Origin: Leptotrichia hongkongensis
Lineage (GTDB): Bacteria; Fusobacteriota; Fusobacteriia; Fusobacteriales; Leptotrichiaceae
Assembly (NCBI RefSeq): GCF_041538065.1
Contig: NZ_JBGORW010000009.1
Coordinates: 78,788-142,787, forward strand
Length of the DNA stretch: 64,000 nt
Direction: 5' to 3'
Below the pieces are notes generated by a model. That model had not been told where the DNA came from. It saw nothing but the letters and a program-made list of their open reading frames with translations, and ran no database searches. Made by a program: the position numbers and the translations under genes. Positions 52,062 to 61,392 of the stretch are shown in pieces (the first letter of the stretch is position 1; every line of letters starts with the position of its first letter).

Positions 52062-52936
52062 TAGATAAATCCACCTTCCTTCATTTTATCCAGCATCCAT
52101 TGCTTTGCCTTTTTTACTTCTTCAATTGGATTATCTGATTTTTCAGTCCACATTTCTATTAAAAAAGGTCCTTTATAATTTAATTCTTTTAATTTTTTAA
52201 ATACTTTTGGAAAATCTACACACCCTTCTCCAAAAGGAACTTCCTTAAATTTCCCTTCAAAAGTATCAGTTACTGCTAAAGTATCCTTTAAATGAATTCC
52301 TGTTATTTCTCCGTTTTTTATTCCTAATTCCAATTCCTTCAGCGTGTCATTTTCAGGCCATGCTGTCAAATTTCCTACATCTGGATAAACCTTTAGCCAT
52401 GGAGATTTAATTATATCCGCATATTCCATATATTTTGTAATGGAATTGATAAACGGATGATCCATAATTTCTATTGATAGTGTTACGTTGTACGAAGATG
52501 CCCATTCTACTGCCTTTTTCAAATTTTCAGTAAAATATTTTTTAGTCTGCTCATTTCCTTTTTCATAATAAACATCATATCCAGCCATTTGAATCGTTCT
52601 AATTCCCATTTTATCTGCAAAAATTATTGCTTTTTGCATTAGCTCCATAGCCTTTTCCCTAGTTTTTTCATCCATGCTTCCCATTGGAAATCTTCTATGT
52701 CCGCTAAAGCACATTGATGGTATTCTAACTCCATTATCTATTAATGCCTTATGAATTTTGTTTATTTCGTCATCGGACCAATCCAGTCTTGCAAGCCTTT
52801 CATCAGTTTCATCTATAGAAATTTCCACAAAATCATATCCGCATTCTTTAACAAGCTTTATTCTGTCAACCCAGTCAATATCTTTAGGAAGAGCTTTTTC
52901 ATATATTCCTAAATTTAATTTATTAAGATCTTTCAT
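52061..52936 (-). CDS. ulaE: L-xylulose-5-phosphate 3-epimerase
   Basis: A 291-residue TIM-barrel epimerase that converts L-xylulose 5-phosphate to L-ribulose 5-phosphate. Features are LGIYEKALPKDIDWVDRIKLVKECGYDFVEISIDE, SMCFSGHRRFPMGS, IMDHPFINS, YPDVGNLTAW and FLIEMWTE, which carry the metal-binding Glu, Asp, His and Glu of the family. GAGGAATAAT precedes ATG. It begins nine bases after ulaD and overlaps ulaF by one base. Confidence 0.95.
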   Translation of the reverse strand: MKDLNKLNLGIYEKALPKDIDWVDRIKLVKECGYDFVEISIDETDERLARLDWSDDEINKIHKALIDNGVRIPSMCFSGHRRFPMGSMDEKTREKAMELMQKAIIFADKMGIRTIQMAGYDVYYEKGNEQTKKYFTENLKKAVEWASSYNVTLSIEIMDHPFINSITKYMEYADIIKSPWLKVYPDVGNLTAWPENDTLKELELGIKNGEITGIHLKDTLAVTDTFEGKFKEVPFGEGCVDFPKVFKKLKELNYKGPFLIEMWTEKSDNPIEEVKKAKQWMLDKMKEGGFI

Positions 52937-52945
52937 ATTATTCCT

Positions 52946-53605
52946 CTATTTCCAATATTTATCAATTTCTGCTTTAAATGCTCTGGCAGCTGCCGCAGGA
53001 TCATCTGCTTCAGTAATTCCACGCCCTGCAATAAACGTAAACACATCCACACCTTCAAATAATTTTAATGTATCAGTATTAAGTCCACCTGTTACAGAAA
53101 CTTTAAATCCCATTTCAATTAATTTTTTGACTTTATTCAAGTCCTTTTCTCCCCAAGTTTCTCCAGCCAGCAAGGCATCTCTGCTTTGATGGTAAATAGC
53201 CTGATTAATTCCCGCATCTAACCAAAGCTGAGCTTGTTCATAAGTCCAGTCTCCATACAGTTCCACTTGAATTTCCCCACGTTCTCCACGTTCTTCCTTT
53301 ATAGCTTTTAAAGCCGCTTTCATTGTAGGAATTGTTGCAGAACAGATACAAGTCATCCAGTCTGCTCCACGTACAGCATTATTTTTAGCAACTGTTCCCC
53401 CTGCATCTGCACATTTTGTATCTGCTACTATTATTTTATCAGGAAATAAATTTCTTAATACCTCAACTAATTCACTCCCAACTTGTAGCAAGCACACTGT
53501 CCCAGCTTCTATCACATCAACTTCTTCCCCAACTGATACTGCCGCTTTTATCGCACCTTTCAAATCCGAATGATCAAGTGCAACTTGTAATAATGGTTTT
53601 GCCAT
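52946..53605 (-). CDS. ulaD: 3-keto-L-gulonate-6-phosphate decarboxylase
   Basis: A 219-residue OMP-decarboxylase-like barrel that makes L-xylulose 5-phosphate and CO2. From ATG 53605 the residues Asp11, Glu33, Asp62, Lys64 and Asp67 (VADTKCADAGG) fall at the same numbers as in E. coli UlaD, which supports both the call and this start. GGAGG lies seven bases upstream; the in-frame GTG at 53608 is closer and less likely. A hairpin at 53648-53685 lies between it and ulaC. Confidence 0.96.
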   Translation of the reverse strand: MAKPLLQVALDHSDLKGAIKAAVSVGEEVDVIEAGTVCLLQVGSELVEVLRNLFPDKIIVADTKCADAGGTVAKNNAVRGADWMTCICSATIPTMKAALKAIKEERGERGEIQVELYGDWTYEQAQLWLDAGINQAIYHQSRDALLAGETWGEKDLNKVKKLIEMGFKVSVTGGLNTDTLKLFEGVDVFTFIAGRGITEADDPAAAARAFKAEIDKYWK

Positions 53606-53647
53606 CACTTTTCCTCCATTTCATAATTTATGCGTTTTTAAAATATA

Positions 53648-53685
53648 CTCAAACTCTTAAAAAATTATTTAAGAAAGAGTTTGAG
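53648..53685 (-). terminator. Intra-operon hairpin between ulaC and ulaD
   Basis: CTCAAACTCTT (53648-53658) and AAGAGTTTGAG (53675-53685) form a perfect 11-bp stem. The T tract after it is poor on the minus strand, so partial termination or mRNA end protection, separating PTS from enzyme levels, is as likely as full termination. Its left arm resembles the start of R1. Confidence 0.5.
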
Positions 53686-53710
53686 CAATTTAAAGTGGTT
53701 TTTTTATATG

Positions 53711-54160
53711 TTATGCTTTTTCTTCTATCAAGTTATAAATATCTTGTGATGTTTTAGCCTCTCTTATTTTTTCAAAAATATCTTCATCATCAAAAAGCAT
53801 TACAATTTGAGGTATTGCTTCTCCTGCATGAACTTCATCATTTTCAGCTGCCAGTCCAATTAATATATCTACTTCCTGTCCGTCTGGAAATGATACTGGC
53901 TTTTTCAACGTAACAAGACTGAAAGAATTTTTATTAACTCCCATTTCAGGACGTTCATGTGGCATTGCCAATCCTGGAGCCAAAATGTAGAAAGGACCTA
54001 ACTCCTTTGTTCTTTTTATTATATTTTCTATGTATTTTTCCTCTATTGAATTGCTTTCCAAAAGAGGTTTCATACATACTTTTATTGCTTCTTCCCAATT
54101 ATTTGCCTCCTGCTGTAGCACAACAGAATTATTTTCTTTCAAAGAATCCAGCAAATTCAT
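53711..54160 (-). CDS. ulaC: PTS ascorbate transporter, EIIA component
   Basis: A 149-residue PTS EIIA of the mannitol/fructose type. The phosphorylated His68 sits in LAPGLAMPHERPEMG, the same number as in E. coli UlaC. It passes phosphate from HPr to UlaB. GAGAGGAG precedes ATG. It is 26 bases downstream of ulaB. A full-length, single-domain protein. Confidence 0.95.
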   Translation of the reverse strand: MNLLDSLKENNSVVLQQEANNWEEAIKVCMKPLLESNSIEEKYIENIIKRTKELGPFYILAPGLAMPHERPEMGVNKNSFSLVTLKKPVSFPDGQEVDILIGLAAENDEVHAGEAIPQIVMLFDDEDIFEKIREAKTSQDIYNLIEEKA

Positions 54161-54186
54161 AAAAATCTCCTCTCAACTTTTATTTT

Positions 54187-54468
54187 TTAAGCTATTCCAG
54201 CTTCTGTCAATTTACTTTCTAGCTCTTTTTCATCAAGTAAGTTTAAAAGCCCAATTATTTTTGTGTTTGGTCCACCTTTTAATTCAGATGCGATATGAGT
54301 TGAAGCAAGAACTAAATCGTAATTTGAAAGTCCTGATTTAGCTTCTCCTAGACTGCATGAATTTACATCTGCCTGTACTCCCAATTTTTGTAAAACTTTT
54401 CCAACTTTTAACTTCATAATCATACTTGTTCCCATTCCACTTCCGCAGACTGCTAATACTTTTATCAT
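54187..54468 (-). CDS. ulaB: PTS ascorbate transporter, EIIB component
   Basis: A 93-residue EIIB domain. The phosphocysteine is Cys8 in LAVCGSGMGTSMIMKLKV. It hands phosphate to ascorbate during transport through UlaA. It lies between ulaA (52-base gap) and ulaC. The ribosome site is weak (AGAAGTG). Confidence 0.95.
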   Translation of the reverse strand: MIKVLAVCGSGMGTSMIMKLKVGKVLQKLGVQADVNSCSLGEAKSGLSNYDLVLASTHIASELKGGPNTKIIGLLNLLDEKELESKLTEAGIA

Positions 54469-54520
54469 TATTATTCACTTCTTTCTTTTTTTCTTTTTTA
54501 CTTTTTTATTTTTTAAAATT

Positions 54521-56044
54521 TTAAACTTCTTCTAAATCTACTGTTCCTTCATAATATTGCTCTTTATTTTTAGATTTAGCATATTGAATTTGAGGAATTA
54601 GAAGCATTGTAGCAATTACCAATACATATCCAATTACTCCTAAATATTTCATTACAAATCCTTGAGCAAGCCATACTGTACTTTGGTCGATATTTCCGTG
54701 CCATCCACCTTTTAACTGGAATAACGCTACAGCCACAGCTCCGCATAATACTTGCAATACTCCTGATAAAGCTGACAATATGAATGCAGCTCTTGCTCCC
54801 CCACGTTTATCAGCATACACAGCAATAGTTGCATTATCAAAGAATACTGGAACGAATCCTGTTATAATAAATACAGGTGATTTGAAAATTAGTAATCCTG
54901 CTATTGAAATAAATTGAGCGATTGTTCCTATTAAAAATCCGAATAATACTGCACTTGGTGATCCAAATCCATAAGAAGCCGCACAGTCTACTGCAGGTAA
55001 TGATCCAGGCAATATTTTATTTGAAATACCTTGGAATGACACTGTCAATTCTGATACGAACATTCTAACTCCTGTTTTCAAAATTGTTAAATATACTGCA
55101 AACAATAATGTTGTTGAAACAATATAAGTACCAAATGAAAGTTTTTTAGGATCAAACGCTCCTGTCGCAACACCATGAGGATTTATAACTGGACAAGTCT
55201 GTACACTATTTTCAATAACACATTTACCAAATTTTGCAGTAAAGAATTCAGGCCCTAGAACCCACATTATTATTCCAAAGAATACTATCATTATAAGCCC
55301 TGTTGCAATAATATCATCGTGAAGCATTGATAACCATTTAGGCAATTTCAAATCATCCAGTTTCTTTTTAGGATTTCCTATTTTTGGTGCCAATTTATCT
55401 GCTACCCATATAGCAAACATTTGTTGGTGCCCTATTGCAAATCCAGCATTTTCAGTCAATCTTTGAGTTGGTTCCACTGATAAGTTTGATCCAACTGCCC
55501 AATATATTCCTGCAAAAATTCCTATTAATATTACTCCCTTTATATTTTGGAACTGAGGGAACAGGAAGAATATCATCCAAGCTGCTGTAGAAGCCTGTTG
55601 CTGCATAATATGCCCTGTTATGAACAATGTTCTTACTTTAGTAAATTTTCTAAACAACACTAATAGTATATTTATAACAAATCCTATAAGAAGTGCCATC
55701 ATAACTGCTGCTGCCAAATTAGATTTAGATGAATCCTGTTCAATAATATTTTTTATTGCTTCATCCACAGCCTGCAATCCAAAGTAAGGATCTATAACTG
55801 CCGCATTTAATTCAAATTTAGTCTTTAATGCCGCTAGTATTGGTCTAAATGTTGTTACCAGCCCTCCTGCACCGACATTCAATATCATATATCCTACAGT
55901 TGCCTTAATAAACCCTCCAACTGCCTCGTATATTTTTTTACCTAAGAACAAATATCCAACAAAAACCAGTAAACCTACAAAAAATTCTGGCTTAGTTAAA
56001 ATATTTTGCCCAAACCACGTTCCAATTGCCATTAATAAATTCAT
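54521..56044 (-). CDS. ulaA: PTS ascorbate transporter, EIIC permease
   Basis: A 507-residue, multi-pass permease of the UlaA family. Landmarks are FVGLLVFVGYLFLGKKIYEAVGGFIKATVGYMILNVGAGGLV at the N-terminus, GHIMQQQASTAAW, NAGFAIGHQQMFAIWVAD and SLPAVDCAASYGFGSPSAVLFGFLIG. It carries L-ascorbate inward while UlaB phosphorylates it to ascorbate 6-phosphate. AAAGGAG precedes ATG. A loop near 270-300 (KCVIENSVQTCPVINPHG) carries two cysteines. It is slightly longer than E. coli UlaA. Confidence 0.95.
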   Translation of the reverse strand: MNLLMAIGTWFGQNILTKPEFFVGLLVFVGYLFLGKKIYEAVGGFIKATVGYMILNVGAGGLVTTFRPILAALKTKFELNAAVIDPYFGLQAVDEAIKNIIEQDSSKSNLAAAVMMALLIGFVINILLVLFRKFTKVRTLFITGHIMQQQASTAAWMIFFLFPQFQNIKGVILIGIFAGIYWAVGSNLSVEPTQRLTENAGFAIGHQQMFAIWVADKLAPKIGNPKKKLDDLKLPKWLSMLHDDIIATGLIMIVFFGIIMWVLGPEFFTAKFGKCVIENSVQTCPVINPHGVATGAFDPKKLSFGTYIVSTTLLFAVYLTILKTGVRMFVSELTVSFQGISNKILPGSLPAVDCAASYGFGSPSAVLFGFLIGTIAQFISIAGLLIFKSPVFIITGFVPVFFDNATIAVYADKRGGARAAFILSALSGVLQVLCGAVAVALFQLKGGWHGNIDQSTVWLAQGFVMKYLGVIGYVLVIATMLLIPQIQYAKSKNKEQYYEGTVDLEEV

Positions 56045-56114
56045 GATTTTTCTCCTTTATATATTTTTTTAATAATTTCATTTTATCAAATATTTTTCCA
56101 TATATTTAATTTTC

Positions 56115-57176
56115 CTATAAGAATGATTTAAATGGCAAATCAGGTTCTATTGTAAATGCGTCTTCAAATCCTCTTCTGTACATATATTCCATGTCATCTT
56201 TATTATCAGGGAATACAAATTTCCCTCCAGGCTGCCATATATATGGCTTAAATTCATACTTCATTCTGTCTTTTCTATAATTCCACAATAATGTTATTTC
56301 TTTTGGATCTGCCATAAAGTTAGACCAAATATCATGATGAAGCGGTATAACAACTTGTGTTTTCAATTCTTCAGCTACTCTTAGCACATCTGAAGAAGTC
56401 AATTTATCTGTCATTCCTCTTGGATTATCTCCATATCCTACAAATGCCACATCCACTTTATTTTCATTTCCATGTTTTACAAAATAGTTTGAATGGTGTG
56501 AATCTCCTGCGTTGTAAATATTTCCACCAGTTGTTTCAACTAAATAGTTTACTGCCATTTCATCCATATCAGGCGGTAAATTTCCTTTTAATGTTACATC
56601 TTCAGCAACTGTTAAAAGCATAGTTCTGTCAAATGATTCTAATGCTTTTATTTTTGCATCTTTTATTGTAATTTCATCTCCTGGTTTTACTTGTACCAGT
56701 CTATCTTCAGGCACTCCCCATTTTCTCCAAATTTCAATACATGTTTTTGGTCCTACGAATTTTGCTTCCGGACAATTTTTTACAACTGCCGCCGCAACAT
56801 TTACATCTATATGGTCACTATGTGAATGTGTTGCAAGCAATGCATCAAGACCTTCTATTGCAAAAGGATCTATTACGCACGGAGTAAGTCTTAAGTTTGG
56901 CTGTAAAGCTACACATCCGACTGCTCTTTGATGCTGATGCTTAGGTTTCATTAATTTATTTTTTTGACTTCTTTTACCTGTTGCTACCCAGATATCCATT
57001 GCAATATTTGCATTTCCTTCTGTTTTTATCCAAAGTCCCATGTTTCCAAGCCACCACATTGCTACAGTTTTTGGTTTTACTACTGTTTCGGCTATTTCCT
57101 CATTTAACCAAGTTCCCCATTCAGGAAATGTTCCTAAAATCCAAGATTCTCTTGTGATTTCATCTAATTTTGACAT
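56115..57176 (-). CDS. ulaG: L-ascorbate-6-phosphate lactonase
   Basis: A 353-residue metallo-beta-lactamase-fold hydrolase that opens ascorbate 6-phosphate to 3-keto-L-gulonate 6-phosphate. The metal motif is THSHSDHIDV; GDSHHSNYF, AFVGYGDNPRG and PLHHDIWSNF add later ligands. The N-terminus (ESWILGTFPEWGTWLNEEIA) is typical of UlaG. GGAGGG precedes ATG. It is the first gene of the ula operon; in E. coli ulaG is a separate unit, so this order differs. Confidence 0.96.
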   Translation of the reverse strand: MSKLDEITRESWILGTFPEWGTWLNEEIAETVVKPKTVAMWWLGNMGLWIKTEGNANIAMDIWVATGKRSQKNKLMKPKHQHQRAVGCVALQPNLRLTPCVIDPFAIEGLDALLATHSHSDHIDVNVAAAVVKNCPEAKFVGPKTCIEIWRKWGVPEDRLVQVKPGDEITIKDAKIKALESFDRTMLLTVAEDVTLKGNLPPDMDEMAVNYLVETTGGNIYNAGDSHHSNYFVKHGNENKVDVAFVGYGDNPRGMTDKLTSSDVLRVAEELKTQVVIPLHHDIWSNFMADPKEITLLWNYRKDRMKYEFKPYIWQPGGKFVFPDNKDDMEYMYRRGFEDAFTIEPDLPFKSFL

Positions 57177-57235
57177 AATTGTCCCTCCTAAAAATGTTAT
57201 TAAATTGTATATGTCGTTTTCTTTTTGCTAACAAT

Positions 57236-57263
57236 AGTATACCCCACTTTTTTTTAAAGTCAA
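57236..57263 (-). promoter_or_regulatory. Promoter of the ula operon
   Basis: On the minus strand: TTGACT (57263-57258), a 16-base spacer and TATACT (57241-57236), about 60 bases before ulaG. No UlaR or CRP operator was recognised. Confidence 0.65.
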
Positions 57264-57293
57264 TAATTTTTCAAAAAAATTTTTATAAAAATA

Positions 57294-57324
57294 AAAGAGG
57301 CATCATCAGCCTCTTCTAAAATGT
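57294..57324 (-). terminator. Terminator of smpB
   Basis: AAGAGGC pairs with GCCTCTT around TGATGAT and is followed by a T-rich run on the minus strand. It separates smpB from the ula promoter. Confidence 0.8.
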
Positions 57325-57401
57325 TATTATTAAAACAAATAATTTTTACTTTAATTTGTATATTATTGTCTATTTTTTATTTAAAAATATTTTATTCTCA
57401 T

Positions 57402-57851
57402 CTATCTTCCAAAATTCTTTTGAATTTTCTTCATATTCCTGTCAATATCTTTTCTTTTCAGCGATTCCCTTTTATCGTGTATTTTTTTACCTTTCGCAAG
57501 CCCTATTTCCATTTTTACAAGCCTTTGCTTTGTATAAACTGAAATTGGAACAATAGTGTAGCCTTGTTCTTTGATTTTCTCACTCCATTTCTTTATTTCA
57601 CGTCTATTCAAAAGCAATTTTCTCACACGGGATTCTGCCACATTATTAATATTTCCAAATTCATAAGGTGTAATATGCATGTTCATTACAAAAACTTCAT
57701 CCCGTATAATTCTTATAAAACTTTCTTTTATGCTGACTTTTCCAGCTTTCACCGATTTCACTTCCGTTCCTACAAGTTCAATACCTGCTTCCAGCTTGTC
57801 TTCTATGAAATAATCGTGAAAAGCCTTTTTATTTCTAGCTAATACTGGCAT
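57402..57851 (-). CDS. smpB: SsrA-binding protein SmpB
   Basis: A 149-residue tmRNA partner in ribosome rescue. Motifs are ARNKKAFHDYFIEDKLEAGIELVGTEVKSVKAGK, MHITPYEFGN and the C-terminal basic tail GLAKGKKIHDKRESLKRKD. ATG 57851 has GGAGGG just upstream; the longer in-frame TTG reading lies in that site. It is 21 bases after rnr, forming an rnr-smpB pair common in bacteria because RNase R works with tmRNA. No ssrA gene was recognised here. Confidence 0.97.
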   Translation of the reverse strand: MPVLARNKKAFHDYFIEDKLEAGIELVGTEVKSVKAGKVSIKESFIRIIRDEVFVMNMHITPYEFGNINNVAESRVRKLLLNRREIKKWSEKIKEQGYTIVPISVYTKQRLVKMEIGLAKGKKIHDKRESLKRKDIDRNMKKIQKNFGR

Positions 57852-57872
57852 TTTCCCTCCTTCCAATATTCT

Positions 57873-60149
57873 TTATTCCTCTTCAGCCTCCTCGATTTTT
57901 GGTCTTTCTTCCACATAAGGTATGACCTCAATTTCCATTTTTGTATAACTTGCACTTACAACACTTACTTTCATTGTGCTTCCCATAGTGTAGGACTCAT
58001 TATTTCTTTTATCTATGATTTTATAGTTTTCCTCATCATAAATAAAATTATCACGTGCTGTTGTAACATTGTAAACCACTTCTATGTGATTTTCTAGTTC
58101 CATAAATATCTTATTTTTATTCATCCCGCTAAGTCTAGCAATATAAACTTGCCCAATTTTATCTTGCATATACTCGATCAACTTGATTTTTACACTGTCT
58201 TCTTCCAGTTTATCCGCTATTCTTTCAGTTCTCGAAATACTTGAGGCAATTGCTTCAAAATTAGCTCCATATTTAGCCTTTTCTTTTTCGTTCATAAATT
58301 TTTCAATCGAACGTCCAAGCATTCTGTGAACAATTAAGTCAGAATAACGACGTATCGGTGATGTAAAGTGCAGATAATATTTAGAAGCAAGACCAAAATG
58401 TCCCAGATTTTTGTTGGCATATCTTGCACGCTGCATTGCCCGTAAAATCAGTTTGTGAATCAAATACCCTTCTGGCAGTCCTGTCGTTCTTTCTATTATG
58501 TTCTGGAATTTGCCAGGATGCATTTCTTCCAATCCTTTTAGGGAATATCCAAATTTTATCAGTGTTTCATTTAACGCTTGAACTTTCGCCTTGTCAGGAT
58601 CTTCGTGGACTCTGTAAATTGCTGGAATTTCTTCCCAGAAAAGTTTTTCCGCCACAGTTTCATTTGCAATAACCATAAAGTCTTCAATAATTCTTTCAGC
58701 TTCCCCTCTAGAACGCAATACGATGTCCTTTACGGCTTTATTCTCATCTAAGACTACCTTTATCTCAGGTAATTCAAAATCAATGCTCCCACGTCTCTTT
58801 TTGTTGTTTCTGATGATTTTAGATAATTCCAGCATATTTTTAAGCATTTCATCAATTTTTCTATATTTATCATATAGATTTCGATATTCTTCAGATTCTT
58901 CATTTTTTTCCAAAATTGTATTCACATTTTCGTAAGTCATTCTGTATTTAGATTTTATAACCGATTTGTAAAAATCATTTCTTACAACTTTACCTTTTTT
59001 ATCCAAATCCATTTCTACAGTAAAAGTCAGTTTATCCTCATTCGGATTAAGCGAACATAAATTATTTGACAATTTTCTTGGCAACATAGGAATTACCCTG
59101 TCTACAAGATAAATTGAGTTTCCACGCTTCAATGCTTCTGTATCAATCTCGTTATTTTCCCGTACATAGTAAGAAACATCGGCAATACTTACAAAAAGTT
59201 TATACCCATCTTCTGTTTTTTCCACATAAACCGCATCATCCAAATCTTTCGCATCAGAGCCATCAATTGTAATAATATCAAGGTCCCGCAAATCTTTTCG
59301 ATTTTTTAGTTCTTCCGAAAAATCTTCATCAATTTTGTCCAGTTCCTGCAATACTTCATTTGGAAATTTCTCCTCAATTCCTTCATTCAAAAGCAATGAT
59401 GAAATTAGTGCCTCTGTATCCTTAGGACTTCCCAGAACACTTACAATCTCTCCTTCAGGCTTTCTTTCCTCATCTCCCCAGAAATCCACCTTTACAGCCA
59501 CTAAATCTCCAGTTTTTGCACCTTTTATCAATTTTTTCGGAATATAAATATCCTTCGGAGAATTTCTTGGACGCACAAATCCAAAACTTAAATTATGCTC
59601 AAAAACGCCGACAATAACATCCCGATTTCTTTTAACAACTTTGTAAACTTCCCCTTCACGTTTCTTTCCATCTGAACTTTCCTTCAAAATACGTACCAGA
59701 ACAGTATCTCCATTCATAGCTGTATTTAAATAAGCTCCAGGAATAAAGACACTAGCCTCTCCATTAATATCAAGAAATCCGAAATTTCCATTAGAAATAG
59801 AAATTTCCCCTTTCACAAAGCCTTCCTTCTCAGGCAAGGTATATCTTCCATTCCTTTTCAAATAAATATCGCCACTTTCTTCCCATGCACTTAAAAGTTG
59901 CTTATACATTTTCCGCTTTTTCTGGCTCCATTCCAGCAGCTGCAATATTTCCTGAAAAGTAAACTCATATTCTGCTAGTACTTGTCGCAAATATTTTAAT
60001 TCACGCTCTTCTTTGAGTTCCATTTTCCGAGTTTTTTCATTTTCTTTTTTTATATTGTAATTTTTTCCACTAAATTTTTTTCCCTTATGAAAATTTTTAT
60101 CGCTATTTTCAATATTTTTATTTTTTTCTTTCTTTTGTTTATTTCCCAT
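57873..60149 (-). CDS. rnr: Ribonuclease R
   Basis: A 758-residue 3'-5' exoribonuclease. Order: a Lys-rich N-terminal tail (1-50), helix-turn-helix segment, two cold-shock-like OB domains (about 110-240), and the RNB catalytic domain (about 270-600) with TIDGSDAKDLDDAVYVE carrying the Asp cluster. Also present are HFGLASKYYLHFTSPIRRYSDL and a C-terminal S1 domain (about 665-745). GAGG precedes ATG. It degrades structured RNA and acts with SmpB-tmRNA. Confidence 0.97.
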   Translation of the reverse strand: MGNKQKKEKNKNIENSDKNFHKGKKFSGKNYNIKKENEKTRKMELKEERELKYLRQVLAEYEFTFQEILQLLEWSQKKRKMYKQLLSAWEESGDIYLKRNGRYTLPEKEGFVKGEISISNGNFGFLDINGEASVFIPGAYLNTAMNGDTVLVRILKESSDGKKREGEVYKVVKRNRDVIVGVFEHNLSFGFVRPRNSPKDIYIPKKLIKGAKTGDLVAVKVDFWGDEERKPEGEIVSVLGSPKDTEALISSLLLNEGIEEKFPNEVLQELDKIDEDFSEELKNRKDLRDLDIITIDGSDAKDLDDAVYVEKTEDGYKLFVSIADVSYYVRENNEIDTEALKRGNSIYLVDRVIPMLPRKLSNNLCSLNPNEDKLTFTVEMDLDKKGKVVRNDFYKSVIKSKYRMTYENVNTILEKNEESEEYRNLYDKYRKIDEMLKNMLELSKIIRNNKKRRGSIDFELPEIKVVLDENKAVKDIVLRSRGEAERIIEDFMVIANETVAEKLFWEEIPAIYRVHEDPDKAKVQALNETLIKFGYSLKGLEEMHPGKFQNIIERTTGLPEGYLIHKLILRAMQRARYANKNLGHFGLASKYYLHFTSPIRRYSDLIVHRMLGRSIEKFMNEKEKAKYGANFEAIASSISRTERIADKLEEDSVKIKLIEYMQDKIGQVYIARLSGMNKNKIFMELENHIEVVYNVTTARDNFIYDEENYKIIDKRNNESYTMGSTMKVSVVSASYTKMEIEVIPYVEERPKIEEAEEE

Positions 60150-60181
60150 ATTTTACCTCTATTTTATTCAATACATCAAAT

Positions 60182-60300
60182 TATACTATTCTTCATTTAA
60201 ATAACAGATACTTCATAAATTTTAAACTATATTATTTTAACGAGTATTGAAACTTCTTATAATTAATATAATTCATATTTTAAAATGAAATTTAGTATTA
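60182..60300. repeat. R4 degenerate repeat, copy 4
   Basis: TATACTATTCTTCATTTAAA at 60182 and TTTAGTATTA at 60291-60300 frame an AT-rich block, as in the other R4 copies, but the core is poorly conserved. It fills the gap between yqeK and rnr. Confidence 0.4.
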
Positions 60301-60413
60301 GTCTAAATTATAAAATTCTAATAAAATATACTTATATATTGAGAAAATAATAAATTTTCAGATATATTTTAAATCAATTTTTATTTTTTAGATTAAATCT
60401 GATTTTTTTAATT

Positions 60414-60989
60414 TTAGAGTTGATTTGCTATTATTGAATTTCTAAATTTTATAATATTCGGATGAATAATTGAATCCTTTGAAAGTAAATATTTTAATTT
60501 TTCCTCAATTTCAAATTTTATTGCCTTATCTAAATCAGTTTTTGCAAGTTCTCTAGCTGTTTCTACACCTTCCCAGCTTCTCCCTTCTTCAATCGCATCT
60601 GAAAGATAGACAATCTTAGCAAGAGTACTCATATTTTCTTTCCCAATCGTATGATATTTTATTCCATCCAAAATTTCTTCATCATCAATTCCAAACAATT
60701 CATAGTTTTGCCGTACAAACTCAGCTCCTGCAAATCCATGAAGCACAGCTGTAGACTTCGACATCTTGTCCTCTACTTCAGGATATTTCCCCTTAGTCAA
60801 GTCAATCATAACTGACAAGTCAAAAAATTTTGCCACATCATGAAGCCAAGCTGAAGCTGCAACTTTTTCCACATCTACATTATAAATTTTTGCAAGTTCT
60901 ACAGCACATTTAGCAACTCTTTCCACATGATCGTATCTTTTTTCATCCAAATATTTTCTTACATTCTTCTTAATTACTTCTATATTCAT
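60414..60989 (-). CDS. yqeK: YqeK-like HD-domain hydrolase (probable Ap4A hydrolase)
   Basis: A 191-residue HD-superfamily phosphohydrolase. The HD site comprises His21 (YDHVERV), His50-Asp51 (AWLHDVAKF), a later His (VLHGFAGAEF) and YLSDAIEEGR. YqeK proteins hydrolyse diadenosine tetraphosphate to two ADP. GGGGAAGTGG precedes ATG. It is not beside nadD here, as it often is elsewhere. The likely promoter is at 61147-61175. Confidence 0.9.
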   Translation of the reverse strand: MNIEVIKKNVRKYLDEKRYDHVERVAKCAVELAKIYNVDVEKVAASAWLHDVAKFFDLSVMIDLTKGKYPEVEDKMSKSTAVLHGFAGAEFVRQNYELFGIDDEEILDGIKYHTIGKENMSTLAKIVYLSDAIEEGRSWEGVETARELAKTDLDKAIKFEIEEKLKYLLSKDSIIHPNIIKFRNSIIANQL

Positions 60990-61146
60990 AATACCACTTC
61001 CCCTAATTTATAACAATTTTCAAATATAGTAATTCCAGCTTAAATCAAGAATAAAAGATTAGCCTGTTCTACAGCCAATTCTTTACTTTTTACATATTTT
61101 TACTCTAATTTTTAAGCATAACTATAAATCAACATCTATTGACATT

Positions 61147-61175
61147 ATTATACTACACTAGAAAGAAAAAAACAA
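61147..61175 (-). promoter_or_regulatory. Probable yqeK promoter
   Basis: On the minus strand: TTGTTT (61175-61170), a 17-base spacer and TATAAT (61152-61147), about 158 bases before the start. Confidence 0.5.
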
Positions 61176-61245
61176 TAAATCTAAATAAGCAAGAAAGCTT
61201 TATTATTTTTTATTAAAGCTGTTCTTACTTCTTAAAAAAAACTAT

Positions 61246-61356
61246 TATACTAAACTCGATAAAATAATAAATTCATAGAAAATTTTTCAAAAAAGAATAA
61301 AATCTAATATTTTAAAATGATTAAAATGTAATTTTTTTTAATAGAAAATATACTAG
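61246..61356 (-). repeat. R4 degenerate repeat, copy 5
   Basis: TATACTAAAC at 61246-61255 opens the block and a reverse-complement R4 core (AAATCTAATATTTTAAAATG near 61306) follows. Together with the promoter at 61147 and a stem-loop at 61196-61220 it accounts for most of the gap between cobK and yqeK. Confidence 0.5.
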
Positions 61357-61392
61357 TTGTATAATTTATTTCTACTATTCTTCACTAAAACT

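Noticed and set aside
57177..57400. ssrA (tmRNA) next to smpB
   Set aside because: The gap holds only the smpB terminator and the ula promoter; no tRNA-like ends were seen.
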